Below, in pieces: positions 1 through 5,525 of a stretch of 5,525 nt of DNA. The notes below the pieces were generated by a model. It was not told the DNA's origin and ran no database searches. It saw nothing but the letters and a program-made list of their open reading frames with translations. The translations under genes and the position numbers were made by a program. The number at the start of each line of letters is the position of its first letter. The first letter of the stretch is position 1. Source of the stretch: Clostridia bacterium (GTDB lineage: Bacteria; Bacillota; Clostridia; Saccharofermentanales; UBA5734); the NCBI GenBank assembly GCA_017997315.1, contig JAGOFF010000165.1, forward strand, positions 1 to 5,525, written 5' to 3'.

Positions 1-308
1 CCGAGATCGCCAGGGAAGGCGGCGCCGTGACCGGCGAGCCATGGGGCGATGCCGCCAAGGCGCGCCTGGCGGAGCTCGCGGAGGGGCGGACGGTGATCCT
101 GGTCCGGGACGTATCGGACCGGGACGTGTATGACCGGCTGCTGCGGTACGTCTACCTCGAAGACGGGACTTTCATCAACCAGATCCTCGCGCAGGAAGGC
201 TGGGCGGACGTGAAACGCTATCCGCCCGACACCGCGAGGCAGTCCGAACTCGAGCAGGCGGAAGCCGACGCGAAGTCCAGCGGACTGGGAATCTGGTCGG
301 GGCACTGA
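1..308 (+). CDS. Thermonuclease-like (SNase-fold) protein, C-terminal part, cut by left edge
   Basis: This frame is open from the left edge (first full codon at 3) to TGA at 306-308, giving 101 visible residues. They match the second half of the staphylococcal nuclease domain, an OB-fold phosphodiesterase that cleaves DNA and RNA with calcium. Visible marks are PWGDAAKARL (the family's YG-x-EA region), the strand-turn-strand segment DRDVYDRLLRYVY, a FINQILAQEGWADV helix (compare MVNEALVRQGLAKV in S. aureus nuclease), YPPDT, and the closing AKSSGLGIW. The Arg at 135-137, in YDRLLRY, aligns with catalytic Arg87. The Glu at 3-5 could be the Glu43 equivalent of a PE motif, but its context is cut off. 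The Arg35 region, N-terminus and any signal peptide lie outside the window. An internal GTG at 27 would remove the first half of the fold and is not a credible start. The amidase start follows 34 nt after the stop with no promoter seen, so cotranscription is plausible. Confidence 0.87.
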   Translation, partial: EIAREGGAVTGEPWGDAAKARLAELAEGRTVILVRDVSDRDVYDRLLRYVYLEDGTFINQILAQEGWADVKRYPPDTARQSELEQAEADAKSSGLGIWSGH

Positions 309-329
309 CGGACCGGTGGGTCCGATTTT

Positions 330-337
330 GGAGGAGG
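330..337 (+). promoter_or_regulatory. Shine-Dalgarno site that decides the amidase start
   Basis: GGAGGAGG lies 5 nt upstream of an in-frame TTG at 343-345. The upstream in-frame GTG at 316 has no comparable site in front of it. A near-perfect anti-16S match at suitable spacing makes TTG 343 the better initiation codon. Confidence 0.75.
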
Positions 338-342
338 CCGCT

Positions 343-1680
343 TTGGACGATCTTTTCACCTGCACCGCCGCTGAACGGGTCCGCGCGATCCGGACAAGGA
401 AACTGGGAGTCGAAGAGCTGGTCCGGGAGTACCTGCGGCGCATCGATACCTATGACGGACCGGACGGACTCAACGCGATCGCGGAGCTGGACGGCGATGC
501 CCTCCGGACCGCAAGAGCCCTGGACGCGGACGGGGTCGACCGCAGCGCGGCACTGTTCGGCCTTCCGGTCCTGATCAAGGACAATATCGATGTCGCCGGG
601 CTTCACACGACGGCCGGCAGCCTTGCCCTCCAGGACAACCTCGCCGTACGCGATGCGCACGTCGTCGCCAATCTGCGCCGAAACGGCGCGGTCATTCTCG
701 GCAAGGCCCATATGACGGAATTTGCTCACTACACCGACGACTCGATGCCGGGCGGATACAGTTCGCAGGGCGGACAGGTCCGTCACGCCTACGACCGCGA
801 TAAAAACCCAAGCGGTTCAAGTTCCGGTTCCGCCATCGCGATGTCGGCGGGGCTCTGCGCGGCGGCGGTCGGGACGGATACGTCCTTTTCCATTGTCGGC
901 TGTGTCACGGAAAACGGCGTCACGGGTCTTAAGCCGGCATACGGCTCCTTGTCGGCGCAAGGAATCGTTCCGATCGCCCGGACCCTCGACAGCGCCGGGC
1001 CCATCACCCGCGACCTGGCGGACGCGCTGCTGGTCTATGGAGGCATGCGCGACCAGCCGCCCGCGCCGGTTGAACCGATGCCGCCCCGCACGATCCGGCT
1101 CGCCGTGAACACGTGTAACCGGGATCAGGTCTCCGAGAGGCAGCTCGCGATGTATGAAGCCGTCCTGACGGCACTCCGGGAGGACGGAACGGAGATCACC
1201 GAGGTCGAGCATCCCTATGCGCCCGCTCAGCGGAACATCATGCGATGCGAATTCCGGAACGGACTCGAGGACTATCTGCTCCATTCGGGGGCACGGTTCC
1301 GCACACTCGCGGAGATCGTCGGCTTTTACGAGTCGGATCCGGACCGCATGATGAAGTACGGCATCTCGCTGCTGCGGGGGGCTCTCGACACGGCATCCGG
1401 CAAGCTGGACGATCCGGCGTACATGGATGCCCTGGCCGAACGGAAACAGCTTCGCCGCCAAATCATGGAAAATCTGCGCGGTTTCGATGCCTGCCTGATG
1501 ACCGGGCCGACGAACATCATGCATTTCACCGGCCTGCCGTCCCTCGCGCTCCGGCTTGGCATGGCGGACGACGGAACGCCGCGGGGAATGATCCTGTACG
1601 GGGCGGACGAACAACGGTTGTTTGCGGCGGCGCTGACCATCGAGCGGTACTGCAGGCCGGTGACGCCGCCGATCCTGTAG
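343..1680 (+). CDS. Amidase signature family hydrolase
   Basis: A cytoplasmic Ser-cisSer-Lys amidohydrolase of about 445 residues (454 if the GTG at 316 were used), normal for single-domain members; the family hydrolyses carboxamide bonds. Numbered from TTG 343, the catalytic Lys is K79 in VLIKDNIDVAG (577-579), the cis-Ser is S159 in the SGSSSGSA motif (817-819), and the nucleophile is S183 in TDTSFSIVG (889-891). The 24-residue spacing from cis-Ser to nucleophile equals that of the family (for example S217/S241 in FAAH). GVTGLKPAYG, DSAGPITRDLADALL and the late FTGLPSLALRLG...GMILYGADEQRLFAAAL block are typical of the fold. The oddity is that the usual GGSIR-x-P around the nucleophile reads SFSIVGC, so both glycines, the Arg and the Pro are replaced. 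There is no signal peptide, and no GatB/GatC partner is visible, so it is unlikely to be the tRNA amidotransferase subunit GatA. Substrate unknown; peptide-amidase-like is only a loose resemblance. Confidence 0.92.
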   Translation: MDDLFTCTAAERVRAIRTRKLGVEELVREYLRRIDTYDGPDGLNAIAELDGDALRTARALDADGVDRSAALFGLPVLIKDNIDVAGLHTTAGSLALQDNLAVRDAHVVANLRRNGAVILGKAHMTEFAHYTDDSMPGGYSSQGGQVRHAYDRDKNPSGSSSGSAIAMSAGLCAAAVGTDTSFSIVGCVTENGVTGLKPAYGSLSAQGIVPIARTLDSAGPITRDLADALLVYGGMRDQPPAPVEPMPPRTIRLAVNTCNRDQVSERQLAMYEAVLTALREDGTEITEVEHPYAPAQRNIMRCEFRNGLEDYLLHSGARFRTLAEIVGFYESDPDRMMKYGISLLRGALDTASGKLDDPAYMDALAERKQLRRQIMENLRGFDACLMTGPTNIMHFTGLPSLALRLGMADDGTPRGMILYGADEQRLFAAALTIERYCRPVTPPIL

Positions 1681-1688
1681 CCGGCGTC

Positions 1689-4631
1689 CTACTCGGACGT
1701 CGAAATCCGGCTGCGCAGCGCCTGCCGGATGGACAGGTACTCGGCGTTGTCCGGTGCAAGCCTGCACAATTCGTCCGTAAAGAACAGCGCGTTGATGAGG
1801 CTGCGGGATCCGACCTGTTCCTGGATGACCGTCAGCAGCGCGGACTCGAGCTGGCCGGCGATCTGTACCCGCAGCCGCGGCAGCGGGATGAACTCCATGT
1901 CACGGCACAGCTCGCCCTGGTGGATCCGGCAGGCTTCGCGCACCGACTCGGCGCGGGTGTCGCGGTCAGCGGCGGCCGCCTCGTGGATCAGCTGCCGGAA
2001 ACGGTCGAAATCGCTTTCGATCCGGGCTTCATTCAGCCAGTAATACCCGCCGGCAGCCATCACCATGTCCGGGAAACCCGCCTGCTCCAGACTGTGGCGC
2101 AGGACGGACAGCGTGTTTTTCACCTGGTGCACCAGCTGTTCCTCGGATGCCTCGGGAAAAATCGCTTCGACGAGGCCGGCGCGGGACTTCTTGAGTCCGC
2201 GGTGGAGGACGAGGAAAAAGAACAGATCGCGCGCCTTGCGGGTCCGCCACCGGACCGGAAGTCCGCCGGACTCCGCGACGGTATTCCCGAAGCAATGGAC
2301 CGAGAGGACCGCGGGAACCGCAGCCTCCTGCTCGGCCGGAATCCCGGGGGCCTGCTCCGGCAGTTCACTGATCAGCCGGCGCTCGCGGCACAGCCGGAGA
2401 AGGGGTGCGAACGCCTCGGCGTGCTCCCGCAGCCAGGCGGTGGCGAGAGGCAGCAACTGTGCGGACACTCCGCCGAGGATCGTCGCGGCGCGCGTGTCGT
2501 CCCCCTCGGCCGCGGCGATCGCGGCGAGCACGAGCGAAGCCTCGAGCATCGGATAGCCCGCGCGTCCCCGTCCGGCCCGCCGGAGGACGGAGTTCGCATA
2601 CTCGTCCGCGTCCCCGTTGAGTCCGTGCAGACAGGACAACGTCGCCAGCGTGGCGTCCGCGATGTCCATACCGGCCGGATCGTTGGGCGCGACACCCAGC
2701 CGCGCCTCGTAGGCCAATCCCATCCCGCGGTCCCAATATCCCTGCAGGCACAGGGTCTTGATGTACTCCAGGTCGCATCGGAGCGCACCGGTCGTGTCCC
2801 CTTCGGACAGCGCCTCCTGGCGGCCGCGGGAGAACAGCTGGAGCGCGTCCTCGGAGGAGCCGGCCATCCGGCGGCACAGCCCCAGACCGTACAGGAACAG
2901 CACCCGGCCTTCGCGGCGCGGATCCTCCCCGTCCAGATCCTCGCGGTGGAGCGCCTCTTCGAACAGCGCGGCCGCCTCCTCGATGCCGCCGCTCCGGTAG
3001 CGCGCCAGCAGCACTTCCGCCGGGACGCCGTAGTCGCCGTGCCGCGACGACAGGAGTTTATGCACATTCCACGCCTTTTCGGGACGGCTGTCCCGGGCGA
3101 GCCAGAGCGCCAGTCCGGACAGCAGCCGCAGGGACGAAGGATCGTCCACCCGCTCATCCAGCGTCCGGTAGAGCTTCTCCCGCCAGGGTGCGTATTTGTC
3201 CATGGCGGGCCAGGCGGTATCGGTCAGCGCGGCGATCTCGAGGACGAGGTCCACCTGTGCGGCGGGGTGCAGGCTGGCCCTCTCGAACACCGCCTCGATG
3301 TCGGCCGCGGCTTCGGTGTACCGATGCGCGCGTCGATGGGCCGCGGAGGCGAGAAGACCGGCCCAGACCAGCCCGTCGTCGTTGTCTTCCTCCTCGAAGT
3401 GCCGGCGTGCGGCCTCCAGGTGTCCGAAAACCGACGGGTCGCCGCGAAGCAGCGCTTCGGCCGCGGCCAGCAGCCGCAGGTCGGGATGGGTTTCCAGCAC
3501 GGGATCCGGGAGAAGCGAGTGGAAGTACCGCAGCCGGTCCGCCCAGACCAGGGAAAGCAGCGCATACCGTGACGCCCGCAGGATGCGGGACGCCTGCGCG
3601 GTATCCCCGCTCTCCAGAGCGATGCCCATCGCCTGGGCATGCCGGCCGGCCCGGACCAGCGCATCCAGCGCCGCGGTTTGGCGGTCCGGCGTCAACGGAA
3701 ACCGCTGGCACAGGGTATCGCCGATCAGGGGATGCAGGTCGTAGGTGTCGCCGGTTGCGGTCAGGAACACGCCGCGCGACAGCAGATCGTCCAGGATCTC
3801 ACAGGCAGGCCGGGGATCCGGGCGTTCGCCCAATACCGCCTCGCACAACGCGGGTGTAGCATGCGGGAAATGCGCCGGAACGGAGAGGATCTCCCGCTCC
3901 GCGGGATCCAGCGCCGCCAGGATGCGGTCGGCCAGCGCACCGGTCTCCTCGCGGAGCGCCTCGTAGCCGTGCCGTTTCAGAAGCGCCAGTCCGAACGGCC
4001 AGCCCTCGAGCCGGCGCGCGCGCGACGCAGCGTCCCGCGATCCGAGGAAGCGCTCGGTCTCCTCGCGGGAGAAGCGGAGGTCCGCCGGTACGAACTCGAT
4101 GTAGCGCCGTTCGAGCGGCAGGTCGGCCAGTACGGGAACCGGAATGTCGGCGGCCATCACGATGCGCAGCGCACGGCCCGCGTACTCCGCCAGGTAGCGC
4201 AGGAACTGGCGCACCGCGTCGCTGCGGATCACATGGACGTCGTCCAGAAACAACGTGATGCGGCCGGTCGCATCGTCCACAAGACCGAGAAAACGGCCGG
4301 CGGCCACATCGGGGCGCAGGTCGTCCGGCGGGACGGAAAGCAGGTCGGAGAACATCTGGGACGCACCCGGAAAACACGGTTCGAAGGCCGCGGACAGATA
4401 GTGGATGAATTGACGGAAAGCGTTGTCGGTCTCGTCCAGCCGGTACCACACCGCGGTTTCGTCCCGTGCGAGACGGATCTGGGTCATCAGGACGGTCTTG
4501 CCGTATCCGACCGGCGCGACCAGCAGCACATTCCGGCGTCCGGACGACGCGATACGGTCCGTCAGACGTCGGCGCTGGATCGCATCCTCCGGTACGCCGG
4601 GCTTGCGTAGTTTCGCTCCGACCAGGTCCAA
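1689..4631 (-). CDS. MalT-like STAND ATPase regulator with C-terminal winged helix and BTAD domain
   Basis: A 980-residue transcriptional regulator, probably a ligand-triggered activator. Residues 1-320 follow the MalT nucleotide-binding module: LVGAKLRKP opening, Walker A APVGYGKT (39-46), WYRLDETDN (62-70), Walker B LFLDD (127-131), EGWPFGLALL (209-218), and DLHPLIGDTLCQRF (298-311), which matches MalT's CYHPLFGNFLRQR. Residues about 320-770 are Ala/Leu-rich helical repeats like the MalT inducer-binding superhelix. MalT ends in a LuxR helix-turn-helix, but here residues about 776-866 look like an OmpR/SARP winged helix (FG near 781, WRTRKARDLFFFL at 795-807, LVHQVKNTLSVLRHSL, GGYYWLN wing). 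A BTAD-like segment begins near 873 (DFDRF) and stops early, lacking roughly the last 25-40 residues usual in BTAD. TTG 4631 is chosen because GGGAGGTG precedes it, the protein then begins where MalT does, and a promoter lies just upstream; the longer frame to 5069 runs antisense through the 2H gene. It is convergent with the amidase and divergent from the 2H gene. Effector and targets unknown. Confidence 0.93.
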   Translation of the reverse strand: MDLVGAKLRKPGVPEDAIQRRRLTDRIASSGRRNVLLVAPVGYGKTVLMTQIRLARDETAVWYRLDETDNAFRQFIHYLSAAFEPCFPGASQMFSDLLSVPPDDLRPDVAAGRFLGLVDDATGRITLFLDDVHVIRSDAVRQFLRYLAEYAGRALRIVMAADIPVPVLADLPLERRYIEFVPADLRFSREETERFLGSRDAASRARRLEGWPFGLALLKRHGYEALREETGALADRILAALDPAEREILSVPAHFPHATPALCEAVLGERPDPRPACEILDDLLSRGVFLTATGDTYDLHPLIGDTLCQRFPLTPDRQTAALDALVRAGRHAQAMGIALESGDTAQASRILRASRYALLSLVWADRLRYFHSLLPDPVLETHPDLRLLAAAEALLRGDPSVFGHLEAARRHFEEEDNDDGLVWAGLLASAAHRRAHRYTEAAADIEAVFERASLHPAAQVDLVLEIAALTDTAWPAMDKYAPWREKLYRTLDERVDDPSSLRLLSGLALWLARDSRPEKAWNVHKLLSSRHGDYGVPAEVLLARYRSGGIEEAAALFEEALHREDLDGEDPRREGRVLFLYGLGLCRRMAGSSEDALQLFSRGRQEALSEGDTTGALRCDLEYIKTLCLQGYWDRGMGLAYEARLGVAPNDPAGMDIADATLATLSCLHGLNGDADEYANSVLRRAGRGRAGYPMLEASLVLAAIAAAEGDDTRAATILGGVSAQLLPLATAWLREHAEAFAPLLRLCRERRLISELPEQAPGIPAEQEAAVPAVLSVHCFGNTVAESGGLPVRWRTRKARDLFFFLVLHRGLKKSRAGLVEAIFPEASEEQLVHQVKNTLSVLRHSLEQAGFPDMVMAAGGYYWLNEARIESDFDRFRQLIHEAAAADRDTRAESVREACRIHQGELCRDMEFIPLPRLRVQIAGQLESALLTVIQEQVGSRSLINALFFTDELCRLAPDNAEYLSIRQALRSRISTSE

Positions 4632-4636
4632 GAACG

Positions 4637-4644
4637 CACCTCCC
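4637..4644 (-). promoter_or_regulatory. Shine-Dalgarno site that decides the regulator start
   Basis: On the minus strand GGGAGGTG occupies 4644-4637; the GGAGG core ends 7 nt before TTG 4631-4629. It selects a non-ATG start that automated calling could miss in favour of a much longer upstream extension. Confidence 0.8.
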
Positions 4645-4654
4645 GTTCCGATCC

Positions 4655-4672
4655 GGTGTCTGGATACACACC
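4655..4672 (-). promoter_or_regulatory. Small inverted repeat in the regulator leader
   Basis: GGTGT-N8-ACACC, with perfect 5-bp arms, lies about 23 nt downstream of the predicted transcription start and ends 10 nt before the Shine-Dalgarno site. It could be an operator half-site pair, for example for autoregulation, or a weak leader hairpin affecting ribosome access. Arms this short can occur by chance, so function is inferred from position only. Confidence 0.25.
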
Positions 4673-4701
4673 TCTTATGCCGGTAAACATCACTCACGAG
4701 T

Positions 4702-4730
4702 ATTATCGGACACCCGGGCGGCTTTGACAA
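4702..4730 (-). promoter_or_regulatory. Sigma-A/sigma-70 promoter of the regulator gene
   Basis: Reading the minus strand, -35 TTGTCA (4730-4725, 5 of 6 consensus) and -10 GATAAT (4707-4702, 5 of 6) are separated by exactly 17 nt. This is a conspicuously AT-rich patch in GC-rich DNA. Predicted transcription starts near 4695, giving a leader of about 65 nt to TTG 4631. An alternative -10, TAATAC two bases further on, would need a 19-nt spacer and is less likely. Confidence 0.75.
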
Positions 4731-4772
4731 CCGGAATGCGCGGCGTCTGCCGTGTCCCGGCGGTCGCCCGGG
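4713..4772. repeat. Interrupted inverted repeat between the divergent promoters
   Basis: CCCGGGCGGC (4713-4722) and GTCGCCCGGG (4763-4772) are inverted copies matching at 9 of 10 positions around a 40-bp centre. The left arm sits inside the regulator promoter spacer; the right arm is just upstream of the weak -35 of the 2H gene. On the minus strand CCGGG(C/A) also recurs at starts 4780, 4771 and 4760. This could be a site for a dimeric or cooperative regulator, but C/G-only words recur easily in DNA of this composition. Confidence 0.25.
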
Positions 4773-4780
4773 AAGCCCGG

Positions 4781-4808
4781 TTTCCGGCGCCGCCCGATCC
4801 GGTATAAT
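4781..4808 (+). promoter_or_regulatory. Probable promoter of the 2H phosphoesterase gene
   Basis: A perfect TATAAT -10 lies at 4803-4808. The best -35 is weak: TTTCCG at 4781-4786, 3 of 6 consensus with a 16-nt spacer. No TG extension precedes the -10. Transcription would start near 4815, about 20 nt before the ATG at 4836. The weak -35 would be compatible with activator dependence, which is an inference. Confidence 0.6.
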
Positions 4809-4822
4809 GAGAAAAAACGACC

Positions 4823-4827
4823 GGAGG
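4823..4827 (+). promoter_or_regulatory. Ribosome binding site of the 2H gene
   Basis: GGAGG with an 8-nt gap to ATG 4836 fixes the start. The same frame is open upstream to 4752, but that extension lies before the predicted transcription start and encodes an Arg/Pro-rich, non-family stretch. Confidence 0.8.
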
Positions 4828-4835
4828 TTGCGACC

Positions 4836-5456
4836 ATGACGCATGCCGTCACCATCCGACCCTCGCGGGAAGCCCGTACCCTCATCCGCGGGCTGTGGGA
4901 CCGGTTCGAAACGGCCGGCGTGCCCCTCGGATTCGACCGCAAGCTGATCGAGCCGCATGTGACGCTCTCGGTGGTGGAGGCCGACGGGGAAGATCCCGCC
5001 GCGACGATCGCCGCGCTCGAGGCGTGGTGCCGCCGGTTTGCCGCCGCGCTGCCGCGCGTCCCCCTCCACCTGCCTTCACTCGGGGTGTTCCCGGGCGGAC
5101 AGGGCTCGGTCCTCTTTGTCGGCGCCACCGCGCGCGGCGCGCTCGGCGATGCGTTCGAAGCGTTCCGGGAGGGGATCCCCGACGGCTGCCGGATCGCGGA
5201 CCGGATCTACTCCCCCACACTCTGGATGCCTCACGTCACGCTGGCGCTGGGTCTCGATCCGCCGACGCTCGAACGGGCGGTGCGGATCGCGGCGCAGCAT
5301 TTCACCCCGCTCGCCGCGGAAGCGGAGGATCTCGAACTCTACGAACTCATGCCGGTGGAACGCGTGCTTCGCATCGCGCTCGGTCCCTGCGACTGCGGGC
5401 TCGACAAACGGTCCTGCGGCCGGTGCGAGCGCATCCGGTTCCGGCTGCGCTCCTGA
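4836..5456 (+). CDS. 2H phosphoesterase (LigT / 2'-5' RNA ligase-like) with a C-terminal cysteine cluster
   Basis: A 206-residue soluble protein of the 2H phosphoesterase superfamily, whose members use two H-x-T/S motifs to hydrolyse or transesterify 2',3'-cyclic phosphates or 2'-5' linkages in RNA or nucleotides. Both motifs are present in matching contexts: EPHVTLSV with H41/T43 (codon 4956-4958) and MPHVTLAL with H133/T135 (codon 5232-5234). Their 92-residue separation and the overall length fit the two-lobed fold. The N-terminal lobe includes a helix (EARTLIRGLWDRF) before the first strand. Unusual is C-x-C-x6-C-x2-C (C185, C187, C194, C197; 5388-5426) between the strand ERVLRIALG and the terminal RIRFRLRS, which resembles a small zinc-binding knuckle. 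The gene is monocistronic in this view: it has its own promoter and RBS, is divergent from the regulator, and its TGA abuts the opposing stop at 5457. Exact substrate unknown; RNA-ligase activity should not be assumed from the family name. Confidence 0.88.
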   Translation: MTHAVTIRPSREARTLIRGLWDRFETAGVPLGFDRKLIEPHVTLSVVEADGEDPAATIAALEAWCRRFAAALPRVPLHLPSLGVFPGGQGSVLFVGATARGALGDAFEAFREGIPDGCRIADRIYSPTLWMPHVTLALGLDPPTLERAVRIAAQHFTPLAAEAEDLELYELMPVERVLRIALGPCDCGLDKRSCGRCERIRFRLRS

Positions 5457-5525
5457 TCAGGCTTTTCGGATCTCGCGGTACAGCGGCAGGTAGATCTCCG
5501 TGTCCCGGACCGGGCAGCCGGTCAC
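5457..5525 (-). CDS. C-terminal end of an unidentified protein, cut by right edge
   Basis: On the minus strand a frame open from the right edge ends in TGA (5459-5457) after 22 codons, the visible residues ending in EIYLPLYREIRKA. Twenty of the 22 codons end in G or C, as in the neighbouring genes, which supports real coding. It is convergent with the 2H gene with no bases between the two stop codons. Too little is visible to assign a family; an aromatic amphipathic tail of this kind occurs in several enzyme families, including some sugar kinases, but that is not evidence enough for a call. Confidence 0.55.
   Translation of the reverse strand: MTGCPVRDTEIYLPLYREIRKA

Noticed and set aside
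316..318. GTG as the amidase start
   Set aside because: There is no good Shine-Dalgarno site upstream, and the GGAGGAGG site would then lie inside the coding region directly before an in-frame TTG.
1662..1688. Inverted repeat GACGCCG-N13-CGGCGTC spanning the amidase stop as a bidirectional terminator
   Set aside because: The 7-bp arms are perfect, but the loop is long, neither side has a T tract, and one arm lies in amidase coding sequence. It may be chance in GC-rich DNA.
1245..3572. A 775-codon open frame on the plus strand opposite the regulator
   Set aside because: It is rich in Arg, Gln, Pro and Gly with no recognisable motif, overlaps both the amidase end and the well-supported regulator, and is the kind of shadow frame that GC-rich third positions create.
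4695..4697. GTG on the minus strand at 4697-4695 as a leaderless regulator start
   Set aside because: It is in frame and falls almost at the predicted transcription start, but the added residues do not resemble the family and TTG 4631 has a strong ribosome binding site.
4632..5069. N-terminal extension of the regulator to an ATG at 5069
   Set aside because: It is antisense to the 2H gene, crosses the regulator's own promoter, has low-complexity Arg/Gly/Pro content, and precedes the MalT-like N-terminus that has its own Shine-Dalgarno site.
5452..5466. Palindrome CCTGATCAGG followed by CTTTT as a terminator
   Set aside because: With a minimal 4-nt loop only 3 base pairs remain, too weak for an intrinsic terminator.
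1..5525. A defence, mobile-element, CRISPR or biosynthetic system formed by the nuclease, regulator and 2H gene
   Set aside because: There are no repeats, transposase, integrase, toxin-antitoxin pair or cyclase partner in the window, and the nuclease and 2H genes are separated by oppositely oriented genes. Co-function is unsupported.

Overview
This is a GC-rich bacterial window with GC-dominated third codon positions, tightly packed genes and strong GGAGG-type Shine-Dalgarno sites. Two of the three complete genes appear to start with TTG. TTG starts behind strong Shine-Dalgarno sites, together with a large MalT-like regulator carrying a C-terminal winged-helix/BTAD output, suggest a high-GC Bacillota such as the Paenibacillaceae. 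That assignment is an inference from style and rests on no marker gene.

Layout from left to right. (1) Positions 1-308, plus strand: the C-terminal part of a staphylococcal-nuclease-like (thermonuclease) protein, cut by the left edge. (2) 343-1680, plus strand: an amidase-signature-family hydrolase, 34 nt downstream of the nuclease and possibly cotranscribed with it. (3) 1689-4631, minus strand: a 980-residue regulator with an N-terminal MalT-type STAND ATPase, a long helical-repeat sensor and a C-terminal OmpR/SARP-like winged helix plus a shortened BTAD domain. It converges on the amidase, with 8 nt between the stop codons. (4) 4632-4835: a 204-bp divergent intergenic region with a good sigma-A promoter for the regulator, a -10-dominated promoter for the next gene, and two small inverted repeats. 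(5) 4836-5456, plus strand: a 2H phosphoesterase (LigT/2'-5' RNA ligase-like) of 206 residues with an unusual four-cysteine cluster near its C-terminus. (6) 5457-5525, minus strand: the last 22 codons of an unidentified gene whose stop codon directly abuts that of the 2H gene.

No shared pathway is evident. The genes look like a mixed chromosomal neighbourhood of nucleic-acid-processing enzymes, a hydrolase and a ligand-responsive regulator. The regulator could control itself, the divergent 2H gene or an unlinked target; only the divergent arrangement hints at which. I saw no mobile element, CRISPR array, tRNA or rRNA, and nothing that amounts to a new defence or biosynthetic system. The points most worth checking are the regulator's domain order and shortened BTAD, the altered signature motif of the amidase, and the cysteine cluster of the 2H protein.
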